From positions 62,001-126,000 of the forward strand of contig NZ_LROS01000066.1 in the NCBI RefSeq assembly GCF_001675165.1: 64,000 nucleotides of DNA, written 5' to 3'. The stretch is from Clostridium ragsdalei P11 (GTDB lineage: Bacteria > Bacillota > Clostridia > Clostridiales > Clostridiaceae). Made by a program: the position numbers and the translations under genes. Below, piece after piece: positions 18,586 through 27,294 of the stretch. The notes beneath the pieces are model-generated. The model was given only the letters and a program-made list of their open reading frames with translations. It ran no database searches and was not told the DNA's origin. The stretch's first letter is position 1. Every line of letters begins with the position of its first letter.

Positions 18586-18680
18586 AGCTATCCTCTCCTA
18601 CCTTAAAATAGAAAAATACTATTAAGTATATAATACACCGTACATATTATAATATTATTGGCAAGGCGAAGAATATGCTA

Positions 18681-18718
18681 AAAAGCTGACGACAAAATCT
18701 CTTTGCCTTCAGCTTTTT
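18681..18718 (-). terminator. Terminator at the end of the aromatic operon
   Basis: On the minus strand AAAGCTGA pairs with TCAGCTTTT across a 20-base loop; the stem is followed by a short T run. It lies 50-90 bases past the aroK stop and before the coiled-coil gene, so it marks the 3' end of the aro operon. Confidence 0.65.
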
Positions 18719-18767
18719 ACTACAAAATCATATATAGATAAATACTAAATACTTGTTTTAGTATTTA

Positions 18768-19277
18768 TTAAATGTATTCATTACAAGATTTAACTATATC
18801 ATCAACTATTGTTTCAAGATTTAGTATATTGTGAACTGAAAAATCACAATACGCTTTGTAGATATCATATCTTTCATTATAAATTTTTTCTATTTCTTTA
18901 ATTCCTTTTTTTAAAAGAGGTCTCCCTGATATGTCAACATCAGAAATTATATTCTCTAAAGGTCTATCTATAAAAACTACAATTCCGTTTTTTTTCAAAT
19001 TTTGTATATTACACTTCTTTTTTATCACCCCACCTCCTGTAGCTATTATAATATTTTTTTCTACACTTACTTTCTCTACTGCTTTTGATTCTAATTTTCT
19101 AAAATACTCTTCTCCATTTTTAAATATATCTGGAATACTGCATCCGTTTTCTAATTCTATATAATCATCTAAATCTATACATTTTCTATTTAATCTAGAG
19201 GCTAAAAGATTACCTAAAGTAGTTTTCCCTGATCCAGGCATACCTATAAGAACTATGTTTTTAGTCTCTGTATCCAT
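18768..19277 (-). CDS. aroK: Shikimate kinase
   Basis: A 169-residue kinase. It has a P-loop GMPGSGKTTLG, a shikimate-binding region DLDDYIE and EEYFRKLE, GGGVIKKK, and a lid with ISGRPLL containing the conserved Arg. It phosphorylates shikimate to shikimate 3-phosphate. It is the last gene of the eight-gene aromatic operon; 14 bases separate it from aroE. Confidence 0.95.
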   Translation of the reverse strand: MDTETKNIVLIGMPGSGKTTLGNLLASRLNRKCIDLDDYIELENGCSIPDIFKNGEEYFRKLESKAVEKVSVEKNIIIATGGGVIKKKCNIQNLKKNGIVVFIDRPLENIISDVDISGRPLLKKGIKEIEKIYNERYDIYKAYCDFSVHNILNLETIVDDIVKSCNEYI

Positions 19278-19291
19278 AATTATATCCCTCC

Positions 19292-20107
19292 CTATTTGTT
19301 GTACTCTATTTTAACTAATTCATCATATATTTCATTTATAGTTTCTATCGATATATTCTTTTTGTGCCAAATTTCTTCTGCTGCCACAGCTTGTGCTACA
19401 AGCATATATAATCCATTTGCAATTTTAAGTCCCATTTCTTTCCCCATCTTTAGGAAAAGTGTATACTCAGGATTATATATTAAATCCACAGCTGTATTAA
19501 ATTTAGACAATACATTTTTATTTATAGGACAATTATTTAAATTAGGGTACATACCACAGGGAGTACAGTTCACTATTATATCTCCACTTTTTATTTCTCT
19601 GAGTTTTTCATAAGAAATAACTTCAAAATCACTTTGCTTAATTTTTTCAGGATGCCTGCTTACATAAGTAATATTTGAGGCACCTTCATCTAAAATGTAC
19701 CTGACAACAGCTTTAGATGCTCCTCCTGTACCAAGTATCACTGCATTTTTATTTAATACATCTATGTGATTCTTTTTTAAAGTAAGACCAAAACCATAGT
19801 AATCTGTATTATATCCTTTTAGTCTGTTTCCATCAAATTCTATAGTATTTATAGCACCTATATTCTTTGCTTCTTCTGATATATCATCCATATAACTCAT
19901 AACGGCAATTTTGTAAGGTATGGTTACATTTATTCCCTTGCATCCTAAAACTTTAAAAGCCTCCATACTTTTACCTAAGTTCTGAGGTTCTATTTCGAAT
20001 AAATTATATTCTCCATTTATACCTAGTTTTTCTAAAACCAATTTGTGTATTACAGCTGAATAACTGTGTGATAACTTTTCCCCTATAAGTCCCTGCAAGT
20101 TGCTCAT
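19292..20107 (-). CDS. aroE: Shikimate dehydrogenase
   Basis: A 271-residue NADP-dependent enzyme. The shikimate-binding N-domain carries EKLSHSYSAVIH, NVTIPYK with the catalytic Lys and NTIEF. The Rossmann part has LGTGGASKAV, and the C-terminus reads NGLYMLVAQA. It reduces 3-dehydroshikimate to shikimate. It lies between pheA and aroK. A strong AAGGAGGCG site precedes the ATG. Confidence 0.95.
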   Translation of the reverse strand: MSNLQGLIGEKLSHSYSAVIHKLVLEKLGINGEYNLFEIEPQNLGKSMEAFKVLGCKGINVTIPYKIAVMSYMDDISEEAKNIGAINTIEFDGNRLKGYNTDYYGFGLTLKKNHIDVLNKNAVILGTGGASKAVVRYILDEGASNITYVSRHPEKIKQSDFEVISYEKLREIKSGDIIVNCTPCGMYPNLNNCPINKNVLSKFNTAVDLIYNPEYTLFLKMGKEMGLKIANGLYMLVAQAVAAEEIWHKKNISIETINEIYDELVKIEYNK

Positions 20108-20134
20108 ATGAATCGCCTCCTTTTTATTTACTAT

Positions 20135-21271
20135 CTAAAAACAATCTCCTTTGTAATTCCCCAAAAGTTTAAAATATACGCTCTCTTCTTGTATGCCCTT
20201 TAAAGCATACCTAGTATCTTTATCCATAATATTTCCATTAAAATCAATATAAAAGAAGTACTGCCAGGATTTATTTATTATAGGTCTTGACTCTATTTTA
20301 GTCATATTCAAATTATTTTCATGAAAATACTTCAAAACATTATAAAGAGTTCCCGGTTCATGCGGCAGAGTAATCAATATACTTATCTTGTCACGTTGTT
20401 TATCACTTTCTATATTTTTTCCTATTATTATAAATCTAGTGTAATTATTGCTGTTATAATTTATATTTTTTTCTATTATATCAAGTCCATAAAGTTTTGC
20501 TGCATTTTTACTTGCTATAGCAGCTTTACTCTTAACATTTTGCTCACTTATATATTTGGCACTTCTAGCCGTATTAAAATAAGGATTTAGCTTCCAATTC
20601 TTATGTTTTTCCAGAAATCTACTGCTCTGCATAAATGCTTGACTATGAGAATAAACTTCTTTTATATCGGAAATAGACGCTCCCTTTACTCCTAATAAAT
20701 TGTGATTTACTTCAATACATTTTTCTCCTACTATGTAAAAGTCATATTCCCCTATAAGATCATAAACCTGTGGAATGCCACCTGTAGAGGAATTTTCAAT
20801 AGGAAGAACGCCGTATTTTATAATTCCATTTTTTAGAGCTTCAAATACATCTTTAAAGCTTTCAAAGTTTAATGCTTCTGATTCATTTTCAAAATACTCT
20901 AACAGTGCTTCATGACTGAAAGATGCTGGTACTCCTTGAAATCCAATTTTAAATACATCACTATTTTGCTCTTTAGGCTTAATTTCACTACTTTTAGAAG
21001 ATTGTTTGAATTCTCTTTTTTGTATGTTCCTGCTTATTTCCATAACATTCTTCAAAAAGGTTTTAGTTTCATCTTTTATGGATTTATCTTTAAGATTTTT
21101 TAAGTTACCCTTTATTACCTCTTCTTCTCTTGATTTATCAAGTATATCCATAGAATTTTCTATTTTATATTCTGCTACTTTGCGAGATACTTTTGCCCTC
21201 TTTTCAAAAAGTTCAATCATTTCTTTATCTATTTTATTTATTTCATTTCTTAAATACTCTAAATCTTCCAA
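20135..21271 (-). CDS. pheA: Bifunctional chorismate mutase / prephenate dehydratase (P-protein)
   Basis: A 378-residue fusion. Residues 1-90 form an AroQ-type chorismate mutase (LRNEINKIDKEMIELFEKRA). About 105-290 form the prephenate dehydratase domain (FQGVPASFSHEA, GVLPIENSSTGG, NNYTRFIIIG). About 298-370 form a C-terminal ACT domain (LPHEPGTLYNVLKYF, ESRPI), which normally binds Phe for feedback inhibition. It makes phenylpyruvate from chorismate. It starts at a TTG preceded by GGAGGTAATATT. Confidence 0.95.
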   Translation of the reverse strand: MEDLEYLRNEINKIDKEMIELFEKRAKVSRKVAEYKIENSMDILDKSREEEVIKGNLKNLKDKSIKDETKTFLKNVMEISRNIQKREFKQSSKSSEIKPKEQNSDVFKIGFQGVPASFSHEALLEYFENESEALNFESFKDVFEALKNGIIKYGVLPIENSSTGGIPQVYDLIGEYDFYIVGEKCIEVNHNLLGVKGASISDIKEVYSHSQAFMQSSRFLEKHKNWKLNPYFNTARSAKYISEQNVKSKAAIASKNAAKLYGLDIIEKNINYNSNNYTRFIIIGKNIESDKQRDKISILITLPHEPGTLYNVLKYFHENNLNMTKIESRPIINKSWQYFFYIDFNGNIMDKDTRYALKGIQEESVYFKLLGNYKGDCF

Positions 21272-21292
21272 AATATTACCTCCACAAGTAAT

Positions 21293-22375
21293 TTAATCTT
21301 CCATTAAATTGAACAGCGAAAGTGCTGCAGCTGCTTCTATTACTGGAACTGCCCTAGGTACAATGCAGGGATCATGTCTTCCTTTTATCTCTAAAAGTGC
21401 ATCTTTTCTTTTTTCAATATCTACAGTTTTTTGAGCTTTTGATATAGATGGAGTAGGTTTTATACAAGTTCTAAATATAAGCGGCATTCCATCTGTAATT
21501 CCTCCTAAAATTCCTCCATTATTATTAGTGTAGGTTTTTATAGCATTATTGTCTGATATAAAATATTGATCATTTGCTTCAGAGCCCTTCATTTTTGATA
21601 TATCAAAACCTTCTCCAAATTCTACCCCTTTTACTGCAGGTATAGAAAATAGAAGCCCCGATATAGTACTTTCTACGGAATCAAAGAAAGGATCTCCTAT
21701 GCCTGGCGGCAAATTTATAACTCCAGTTTCTACAATTCCTCCTAATGAGTCCCCTTCTTCTTTTACCTTTAAAATATACTGCTGCATTTTTTCGCCGCAG
21801 TTTTCATCTAAAACTGGAAACTTACTTTCAGAAAGTTTTTCTAAACTACCTTTTTCTATAGATGTAAATTTAAAGGATTTTGGGTCTTCAATTATGCCTA
21901 TACTCTTTATATGGCTGCCTATAAATATACCTTTTTTCTCTAATATTTTTCTACATAAAGCTCCTGCAAAAACTATAGGTGCTGTAAGTCTGCCTGAAAA
22001 GTGTCCACCGCCTCTATAATCATTAAATCCTCTATATTTTATTTTTCCCGTAAAATCAGCATGGCCAGGTCTTAAAAGAGAAGCTGTTTTTTCATAGTCC
22101 TTAGAATGAGTATTGCTGTTTTGTATCACTGCACAAAGAGGAGTTCCCGTAGCTCTTCCATTAAAATATCCGCTTAAAATTTCAAATTCATCCTGCTCTT
22201 TTCTAGGAGTGGAAAGTTTACTAAAGCCTGGTGCTCTCCTTTTCATCTGCTTTCTTATGTACTCTAAATCAATTTCAGTTCCAGCCTTTAGTCCATCTAT
22301 TACAATGCCTATGGCTTTTCCGTGAGATTCTCCAAAAATGGATAACTTTATCTTATTTCCCCACATTCCACTCAT
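21293..22375 (-). CDS. aroC: Chorismate synthase
   Basis: A 360-residue enzyme with the family signatures [27 protein letters not shown] then [19 protein letters not shown] and [14 protein letters not shown]. It uses reduced FMN to convert EPSP to chorismate. The start lies inside the last 23 bases of aroA, and GGGGGG is 8 bases upstream, so aroA and aroC are translationally coupled. Confidence 0.96.
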   Translation of the reverse strand: MSGMWGNKIKLSIFGESHGKAIGIVIDGLKAGTEIDLEYIRKQMKRRAPGFSKLSTPRKEQDEFEILSGYFNGRATGTPLCAVIQNSNTHSKDYEKTASLLRPGHADFTGKIKYRGFNDYRGGGHFSGRLTAPIVFAGALCRKILEKKGIFIGSHIKSIGIIEDPKSFKFTSIEKGSLEKLSESKFPVLDENCGEKMQQYILKVKEEGDSLGGIVETGVINLPPGIGDPFFDSVESTISGLLFSIPAVKGVEFGEGFDISKMKGSEANDQYFISDNNAIKTYTNNNGGILGGITDGMPLIFRTCIKPTPSISKAQKTVDIEKRKDALLEIKGRHDPCIVPRAVPVIEAAAALSLFNLMED

Positions 22376-23633
22376 CTATATTACCCCCCAATTGTCTAAA
22401 ATCTTGCCAGAAAGCAGGATATGATTTTTTAACATATTCAGCTTCTTCCATTATTATAGGATTTACACATTTTGAAGATATAACAGCTAGTGCCATTGCT
22501 ATTCTATGATCTCTCCAACTTGTAACTTTTCCTCCCTTGAGTCTTTCCTTACCATTTATAATAAGTCCATCTTCTCTTTCTTTTACATCTGCTCCAAGTT
22601 TATTTAATTCCGTAGATATAGCCTTGAGTCTATCTGATTCTTTAATTCTAAGTCTAGCTGCATTTGTAATTTCAGTGGTACCACTGCTTACAGACGCCAG
22701 TGCCGCAAGTACTGGTACTAAGTCAGGACACTGGGAGGCATCTATGTACGTTCCATGAGTTTTAGAAGGATTAACTTTTAAAGTATCACCTTTTTCTTCA
22801 ATTTCAACTCCCATATCTTTTAATATCCTTATTACGGCCTTATCTCCCTGGAGAGAATTCATATTGAGCTCAGAGCATATAATTCCATCTCCAAGGGCTC
22901 CTGCAGTCATCCAGAAAGCTGCCTGAGAAAAGTCTCCTTCTATACTACAGTTATTTCTTTTATAAGTCTGATTTCCCTTAATTAAAAATTCTTTATAGTC
23001 TTTTTTGTCCACATAAACTCCAAACTTTTCTAGCATATCCAGCGTAATATCTACATAAGATTTAGATTCAAGTTCTGTTGTAACTACTATTTTTGAATTT
23101 CCATCTAAAAGGGGTAGAGCAAACAAAAGGCCACTTATAAATTGAGAACTTATATTTCCCTTTACTCTGTATTCCCCAGGCTTTAACTTTCCATTTACAG
23201 TTAAAGGTAACTTACCTTCAAAATTTCTGTAAAAAATTTTTTGCCTGTCAAATATATCATAGTAAACATCTAGAGGCCTTTCTATTAATTTATCTTCTCC
23301 CGTAAAAGTTACCTTTTCTCCTAAAGTAGCAGCTATAGGTATTAAAAATCTAATAGTAGAACCAGATTTAAAGCAGTGTATATTTGAATTTTTCATTCTA
23401 ATAACAGAGCTGCCTGTTACATTTAAAGTATGTTCATCTCTTTTAATATCTACTCCCAAAGCTTCCAAAGCACTACAAGTAGCTTCTATATCTTCTGAAA
23501 AATCTACATTTTTTATGCTGCTTTCCCCTTGGGCTAAGGCAGCACATATAAGTGCCCTATGACATACACTTTTAGAAGGCGGAACTTGTACTTGGCCTTT
23601 AAGTTTGGTAGGTTTTATGGATACATATTTCAT
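22353..23633 (-). CDS. aroA: 3-phosphoshikimate 1-carboxyvinyltransferase (EPSP synthase)
   Basis: A 426-residue two-domain enzyme. It has [12 protein letters not shown] near the N-terminus, [12 protein letters not shown], the KESDRLKAI loop and a C-terminal [10 protein letters not shown]. It transfers enolpyruvate from PEP to shikimate 3-phosphate. The ATG at 23633 (MKYVS) is chosen because GGGAG lies 7 bases upstream; a frame extending to 23651 has no such site. The 23-base overlap with aroC suggests coupled translation. Confidence 0.95.
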   Translation of the reverse strand: MKYVSIKPTKLKGQVQVPPSKSVCHRALICAALAQGESSIKNVDFSEDIEATCSALEALGVDIKRDEHTLNVTGSSVIRMKNSNIHCFKSGSTIRFLIPIAATLGEKVTFTGEDKLIERPLDVYYDIFDRQKIFYRNFEGKLPLTVNGKLKPGEYRVKGNISSQFISGLLFALPLLDGNSKIVVTTELESKSYVDITLDMLEKFGVYVDKKDYKEFLIKGNQTYKRNNCSIEGDFSQAAFWMTAGALGDGIICSELNMNSLQGDKAVIRILKDMGVEIEEKGDTLKVNPSKTHGTYIDASQCPDLVPVLAALASVSSGTTEITNAARLRIKESDRLKAISTELNKLGADVKEREDGLIINGKERLKGGKVTSWRDHRIAMALAVISSKCVNPIIMEEAEYVKKSYPAFWQDFRQLGGNIDEWNVGK

Positions 23634-23651
23634 AAACTGCTCCCTTTCCAT

Positions 23652-24743
23652 TTATTTGATCAGATTTTCAGGAAACAGAAAATTAGCTGCTTCAGACAAT
23701 TTAGTGTTTCTTATCTTGCTCTTTCCTGCTTCTTCAATCATAATTAAATTAATTTCATTTTTATCTGAAGATTTTTTATCCAGTGCTATGGTGTCTACTA
23801 AAACATTTTTATCCACACCCTGTATATAAACTGGAAGCCCATACTTTTTTAAAATATTTACCATATAAGAATAAGTACCCTCTTTAGTAATAGAAAGCTC
23901 TTCCGTTCTTCCTGTTATATATGCCATACCAATGGAAACTGCTTCTCCATGGCTATATTTACTATAATTATAATATCTTTCAACAGCATGCCCCAAAGTG
24001 TGTCCAAAATTCAACAGCATCCTATTTCCTAAATCTTTTTCATCTTCTTCTACCAATTTCTTTTTTATACTACAGCATTTATATATTATATTTTCTATAT
24101 TGTTCAAAGCTTCCTCTTTACTTTTATAGGAATTTAGATCTTCTAAAATAGTTTTATCTTTTATAAAACCATACTTTATAACTTCAGCCATTCCATCACT
24201 AAAAAATCTATCACTTAAAGTTTTAAGTACCTCCGGATCTATAAATACAGCATCCGGGTGATAAAAATTCCCCACTAGATTTTTTCCCCAAGGAAGGTCC
24301 ACAGCTACCTTTCCACCTATACTGCTGTCTACTTGTGCCAAAAGTGATGTTGGTATTTGAACATAACTTATTCCTCTCAAATAAGTAGCTGCTGCAAAGC
24401 CTGATAAATCTCCAACTACCCCTCCTCCAAGAGAAACTATTACATCCTTTCTCTTTATCTTCAATTCACACAAATTTTCATATATTTTCTTTAGCATATC
24501 TAAACTTTTGCTTTTTTCTCCCGGTTCTATAGATATGACATTTACTTTAAATCCGTTATCCAAAAAAGATTCTTTCAATTCTTTCATATATAATCGTTCA
24601 ACATTTTTATCTGTAATTACAACTAAAGTTCTCCCCTCATAAGCTTGCCGTAATTTTTTTCCTATAGAAGTTAAAATCCCCCTTTCCATATAAATTTTAT
24701 ATTGTTTCTTTTTAAGATTTATATTTATAGAAATTGTATTCAT
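23652..24743 (-). CDS. aroB: 3-dehydroquinate synthase
   Basis: About 363 residues with NAD-binding and metal sites: EPGEKSKSL, SLGGGVVGDLSGFAAATYLRG (first part), PTSLLAQVDSSIGGK, VGNFYHP, MAEVIKYG and the metal-binding FGHTLGHA with HGEAVSIG. It closes DAHP into 3-dehydroquinate. The start could be ATG at 24743 or GTG at 24752; AAGGA spacing favours 24743. The preceding stop (tyrA) lies within 15 bases. Confidence 0.95.
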   Translation of the reverse strand: MNTISININLKKKQYKIYMERGILTSIGKKLRQAYEGRTLVVITDKNVERLYMKELKESFLDNGFKVNVISIEPGEKSKSLDMLKKIYENLCELKIKRKDVIVSLGGGVVGDLSGFAAATYLRGISYVQIPTSLLAQVDSSIGGKVAVDLPWGKNLVGNFYHPDAVFIDPEVLKTLSDRFFSDGMAEVIKYGFIKDKTILEDLNSYKSKEEALNNIENIIYKCCSIKKKLVEEDEKDLGNRMLLNFGHTLGHAVERYYNYSKYSHGEAVSIGMAYITGRTEELSITKEGTYSYMVNILKKYGLPVYIQGVDKNVLVDTIALDKKSSDKNEINLIMIEEAGKSKIRNTKLSEAANFLFPENLIK

Positions 24744-24757
24744 CAAAATCACTATCC

Positions 24758-25624
24758 TTATCTTTTAACTAATTCTCTTCTACTTGAGGATGCTTTTTCA
24801 AAAATATTTTTTATGGAATCTACATCTTTAGATATTATAGCTTTTTTTAATAAATTAATACTTTCTTCAAACTTTTCTATTTCTTCCACTAATATATCCG
24901 AATTCATAGTAAATAGTTCAGTCCACAGTGAAGTGTTAATTTGGGCTACTCTAGTTGCATCCCTAAAGCTTCCACCTGTAAATGACTTTATGTTTTCTTC
25001 ATTCTGATCCTGTGAATTCATAAGAGATACAGCTATTACATGGGGAAGTTGACTTGTAAAAGTAATTATTCTATCATGTTTTTCTGGACTTATACAAGTT
25101 ACATTACTGCATCCTATTTTTCTAGCCAATTCATGGATTAAATCAATTCCCCTTGAGGTATTTCTAGAAGTAGGTGTTATTATATAATTTGCACCTTTAA
25201 AAATATCTTTGGAAGCTCCAGCTATACCTTTAAATTCATTACCTGCCATAGGATGCCCTGGTACAAATTCCAAGCACTCTGGTAAAAATGAATTTATTTC
25301 ACTTACCACACACTTTTTTATACCTGATGTATCCGTTATAATAGCACCACTTTTTAAATACTTAAAATTATCTTCTACAAATTTAACTGTATCCTTAGGA
25401 TAAAGAGCAATTATTATAAGATCAATTTCCTTTAAAAAGCTTCCACCTCTTTCGTAGCCCCTATCTATAATCCCCATATTTAAAGCACTTTCAAGTGTAT
25501 TTTTATCATTATCTATTCCAATAACCTGTTCAGTGTTTAAAGGCCTTAGGGCCATGGCATAAGAACCGCCAATAAGTCCCATTCCCACAATTGCTACCTT
25601 AAGTTTAAAATCAGAATCGTCCAA
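24758..25624 (-). CDS. tyrA: Prephenate dehydrogenase
   Basis: A 288-residue NAD-dependent enzyme. It has a Rossmann motif VGMGLIGGSYAMAL, an IITDTSGIK loop, the catalytic PGHPMAGNE and FTSQLPHVIA. It converts prephenate to 4-hydroxyphenylpyruvate for tyrosine. No C-terminal ACT domain is present, so feedback by Tyr must act elsewhere. It starts with TTG behind a GGGGG site. It is the second gene of the operon, 26 bases after aroF. Confidence 0.93.
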   Translation of the reverse strand: MDDSDFKLKVAIVGMGLIGGSYAMALRPLNTEQVIGIDNDKNTLESALNMGIIDRGYERGGSFLKEIDLIIIALYPKDTVKFVEDNFKYLKSGAIITDTSGIKKCVVSEINSFLPECLEFVPGHPMAGNEFKGIAGASKDIFKGANYIITPTSRNTSRGIDLIHELARKIGCSNVTCISPEKHDRIITFTSQLPHVIAVSLMNSQDQNEENIKSFTGGSFRDATRVAQINTSLWTELFTMNSDILVEEIEKFEESINLLKKAIISKDVDSIKNIFEKASSSRRELVKR

Positions 25625-25650
25625 TCCATATTCCCCCTGTCCTAGAATTT

Positions 25651-26685
25651 TTACACATTTACAGTATCACATGCTTTATGAATTGTTTTTCCTGGAATTT
25701 TGCTTATATCGTTCATAAGCTGTTCGAATACCTTTGGTTTTATGGATTGCTGTCCATCACATTTTGCATTAGCAGGATCATTGTGTACTTCTATCATAAG
25801 TCCGTCAGCCCCTACTGCCACTGCTGCCTTAGCTAATGGTTCTACCATCCACCAAAGTCCTGCAGCATGACTTGGATCCACTATTACGGGAAGATGACTC
25901 AATCTTTTTATGGCAGGAATAGCACTCAAGTCTAAAGTATTTCTTGTATAAGTTTCAAAAGTTCTTATTCCTCTCTCACAAAGTATTACATTTTCATTTC
26001 CTTCAGACATTATATATTCTGCAGACATCAAAAGCTCCTGAATAGTAGCAGAAAGTCCTCTCTTTAAAAGAATTGGCTTATTTGTTTTACCTAGCTGTTT
26101 TAGGAGTTCGAAATTTTGCATATTTCTTGCTCCTACCTGTATCACATCTACATCCTCTACAAATTTGTCTATCATATCCGCGGACATAATTTCAGTTACT
26201 ATAGGCAGCCCTGTTTCCTGCCTTGCTATTTTTAAAAGATCTAATCCTCTAGCTCTGAGACCTTGGAAGCTGTAAGGTGATGTTCTTGGTTTAAATGCCC
26301 CACCTCTTAAAAATTTGGCGCCACTTTTTTTTACATCTTGTGCAATTTTTACAATTTGCTCTTCACTTTCAACAGAACACGGTCCTGCTATAACAGCCAG
26401 CTCATCCCCACCTATAGAAGCATTTTTTACTTTTATTACAGTGTCATCCGGATGAAATAACCTATTAGACAATTTGTAAGGCTGCTGTACCTTCTCAACA
26501 TTTTCTACAAATTCATTAGCCCTTATTTTATCTGCATCCACTTTTGTAGTATCTCCAACAAGTCCTAATATAGAACATTCTTTTCCATTTATTACATTCA
26601 CTGTTACGTCATTCTCACTTTCAATTTTTTGTTTAAGCATGTTTATCTCTTCCTGTGTGGTTTGTGGTCTCATAATAACTATCAA
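25651..26685 (-). CDS. aroF: 3-deoxy-7-phosphoheptulonate (DAHP) synthase, type I-beta
   Basis: A 344-residue enzyme. The N-terminal ferredoxin-like regulatory domain (about residues 1-70; ILGLVGDTT) precedes the TIM barrel, with AGPCSVES, LRGGAFKPRTSPYSFQG, VGARNMQNFELL, LLKRG, ERGIRTFE and DPSHAAG. It condenses PEP with erythrose 4-phosphate, the first committed step. The N-terminal domain resembles that of feedback-inhibited enzymes. It starts at TTG with AGGAGGT 8 bases upstream. It is the first structural gene behind the attenuator at 26771-27000. Confidence 0.95.
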   Translation of the reverse strand: MIVIMRPQTTQEEINMLKQKIESENDVTVNVINGKECSILGLVGDTTKVDADKIRANEFVENVEKVQQPYKLSNRLFHPDDTVIKVKNASIGGDELAVIAGPCSVESEEQIVKIAQDVKKSGAKFLRGGAFKPRTSPYSFQGLRARGLDLLKIARQETGLPIVTEIMSADMIDKFVEDVDVIQVGARNMQNFELLKQLGKTNKPILLKRGLSATIQELLMSAEYIMSEGNENVILCERGIRTFETYTRNTLDLSAIPAIKRLSHLPVIVDPSHAAGLWWMVEPLAKAAVAVGADGLMIEVHNDPANAKCDGQQSIKPKVFEQLMNDISKIPGKTIHKACDTVNV

Positions 26686-26715
26686 TTTCTAGTACCTCCT
26701 AAAATTTTATATTTT

Positions 26716-26740
26716 AACTTCTATGCTAGCTATAGAAGTT
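26716..26740 (-). other. Hairpin in the aroF 5' untranslated region
   Basis: AACTTCTAT pairs with ATAGAAGTT around GCTAGCT, between the attenuator terminator and the aroF ribosome site. It has no T run. It could stabilise the read-through mRNA or be incidental. Confidence 0.5.
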
Positions 26741-26770
26741 ATTTACCTTGAAATTTTAATTAATAATATA

Positions 26771-26800
26771 AAAAAGGCAGGGCTCCTAATGAGCTCTGCC
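26771..26800 (-). terminator. Attenuator terminator of the aromatic operon
   Basis: On the minus strand GGCAGAGCTC pairs with GAGCCCTGCC (nine pairs, one mismatch) around ATTAG, followed by TTTTTT. The 5' arm and loop contain CTCATTAG (26793-26786), which is also perfectly complementary to CTAATGAG in the leader ORF (26871-26864). Terminator and antiterminator are therefore mutually exclusive. The hairpin is about 85 bases ahead of the aroF start. Confidence 0.88.
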
Positions 26801-26841
26801 TAAATTAATCAAATACATTTTGTGTACGTAAAATTATTCAA

Positions 26842-27000
26842 TCATGTATCTACAATTATATTACTCATTAGAAAAGGATTCAATTTTTTTGGGAAGCAAA
26901 AGTAACTAGCGCTAAAATAAAAATAGCCCCAGCTAAAAGTAAAGTTAAAATAATATTTTTCACTTATTGCTTCTATTTCCTTTCTAATGATATTTTTCAT
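26842..27000 (-). CDS. Aromatic-rich leader peptide of the shikimate/Phe/Tyr operon attenuator
   Basis: A 52-codon ORF. ATG at 27000-26998 behind GGAGGG, stop TGA at 26844-26842. Residues 16-36 contain 13 aromatics out of 21 (7 Phe, 5 Tyr, 1 Trp); the densest parts read KYYFNFTFSWGYFYF and SYFCF. Just after the run, codons 43-46 carry the segment that can pair with the terminator 5' arm. A ribosome paused for Phe- or Tyr-tRNA would leave this segment free to antiterminate. A ribosome that reaches the stop would cover it, so the terminator would form. The peptide itself probably has no other function. Confidence 0.88.
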   Translation of the reverse strand: MKNIIRKEIEAISEKYYFNFTFSWGYFYFSASYFCFPKKLNPFLMSNIIVDT

Positions 27001-27068
27001 TGAATTTACCCTCCATTGCAAATAATGCCAATAATTTTATAAATTAATTCTTAATCTATTTGTTCTCA

Positions 27069-27096
27069 ATTATAACATGTTTATTCTTTATGTCAA
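27069..27096 (-). promoter_or_regulatory. Sigma-A promoter of the aromatic operon
   Basis: Consensus TTGACA (27096-27091) and TATAAT (27074-27069) with a 16-base spacer ending in TGT, i.e. an extended -10. Transcription would start near 27062, about 60 bases before the leader peptide ATG. Confidence 0.88.
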
Positions 27097-27294
27097 CAGT
27101 AAGTTTCCAGTTTTATTTATTTTTATAGTATAAAATATGAAAACTTTGCTAAAACTAATGGAAAATTATTTTAAACCATAGTATAATTAAATTAAACATT
27201 TTTTTAATAATATTAAAAATAAGTATATTATATAAAATTTATGTGAATATAAAATGTTATTTTTAAATATACTATAATTTCAGGAGGAAAGAGC

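Noticed and set aside
26686-27060. T-box or TRAP-type control of the aro operon
   Set aside because: No T-box core (GGTGGTACCGCG) and no series of GAG/TAG triplets; the leader ORF and paired segments explain the terminator.
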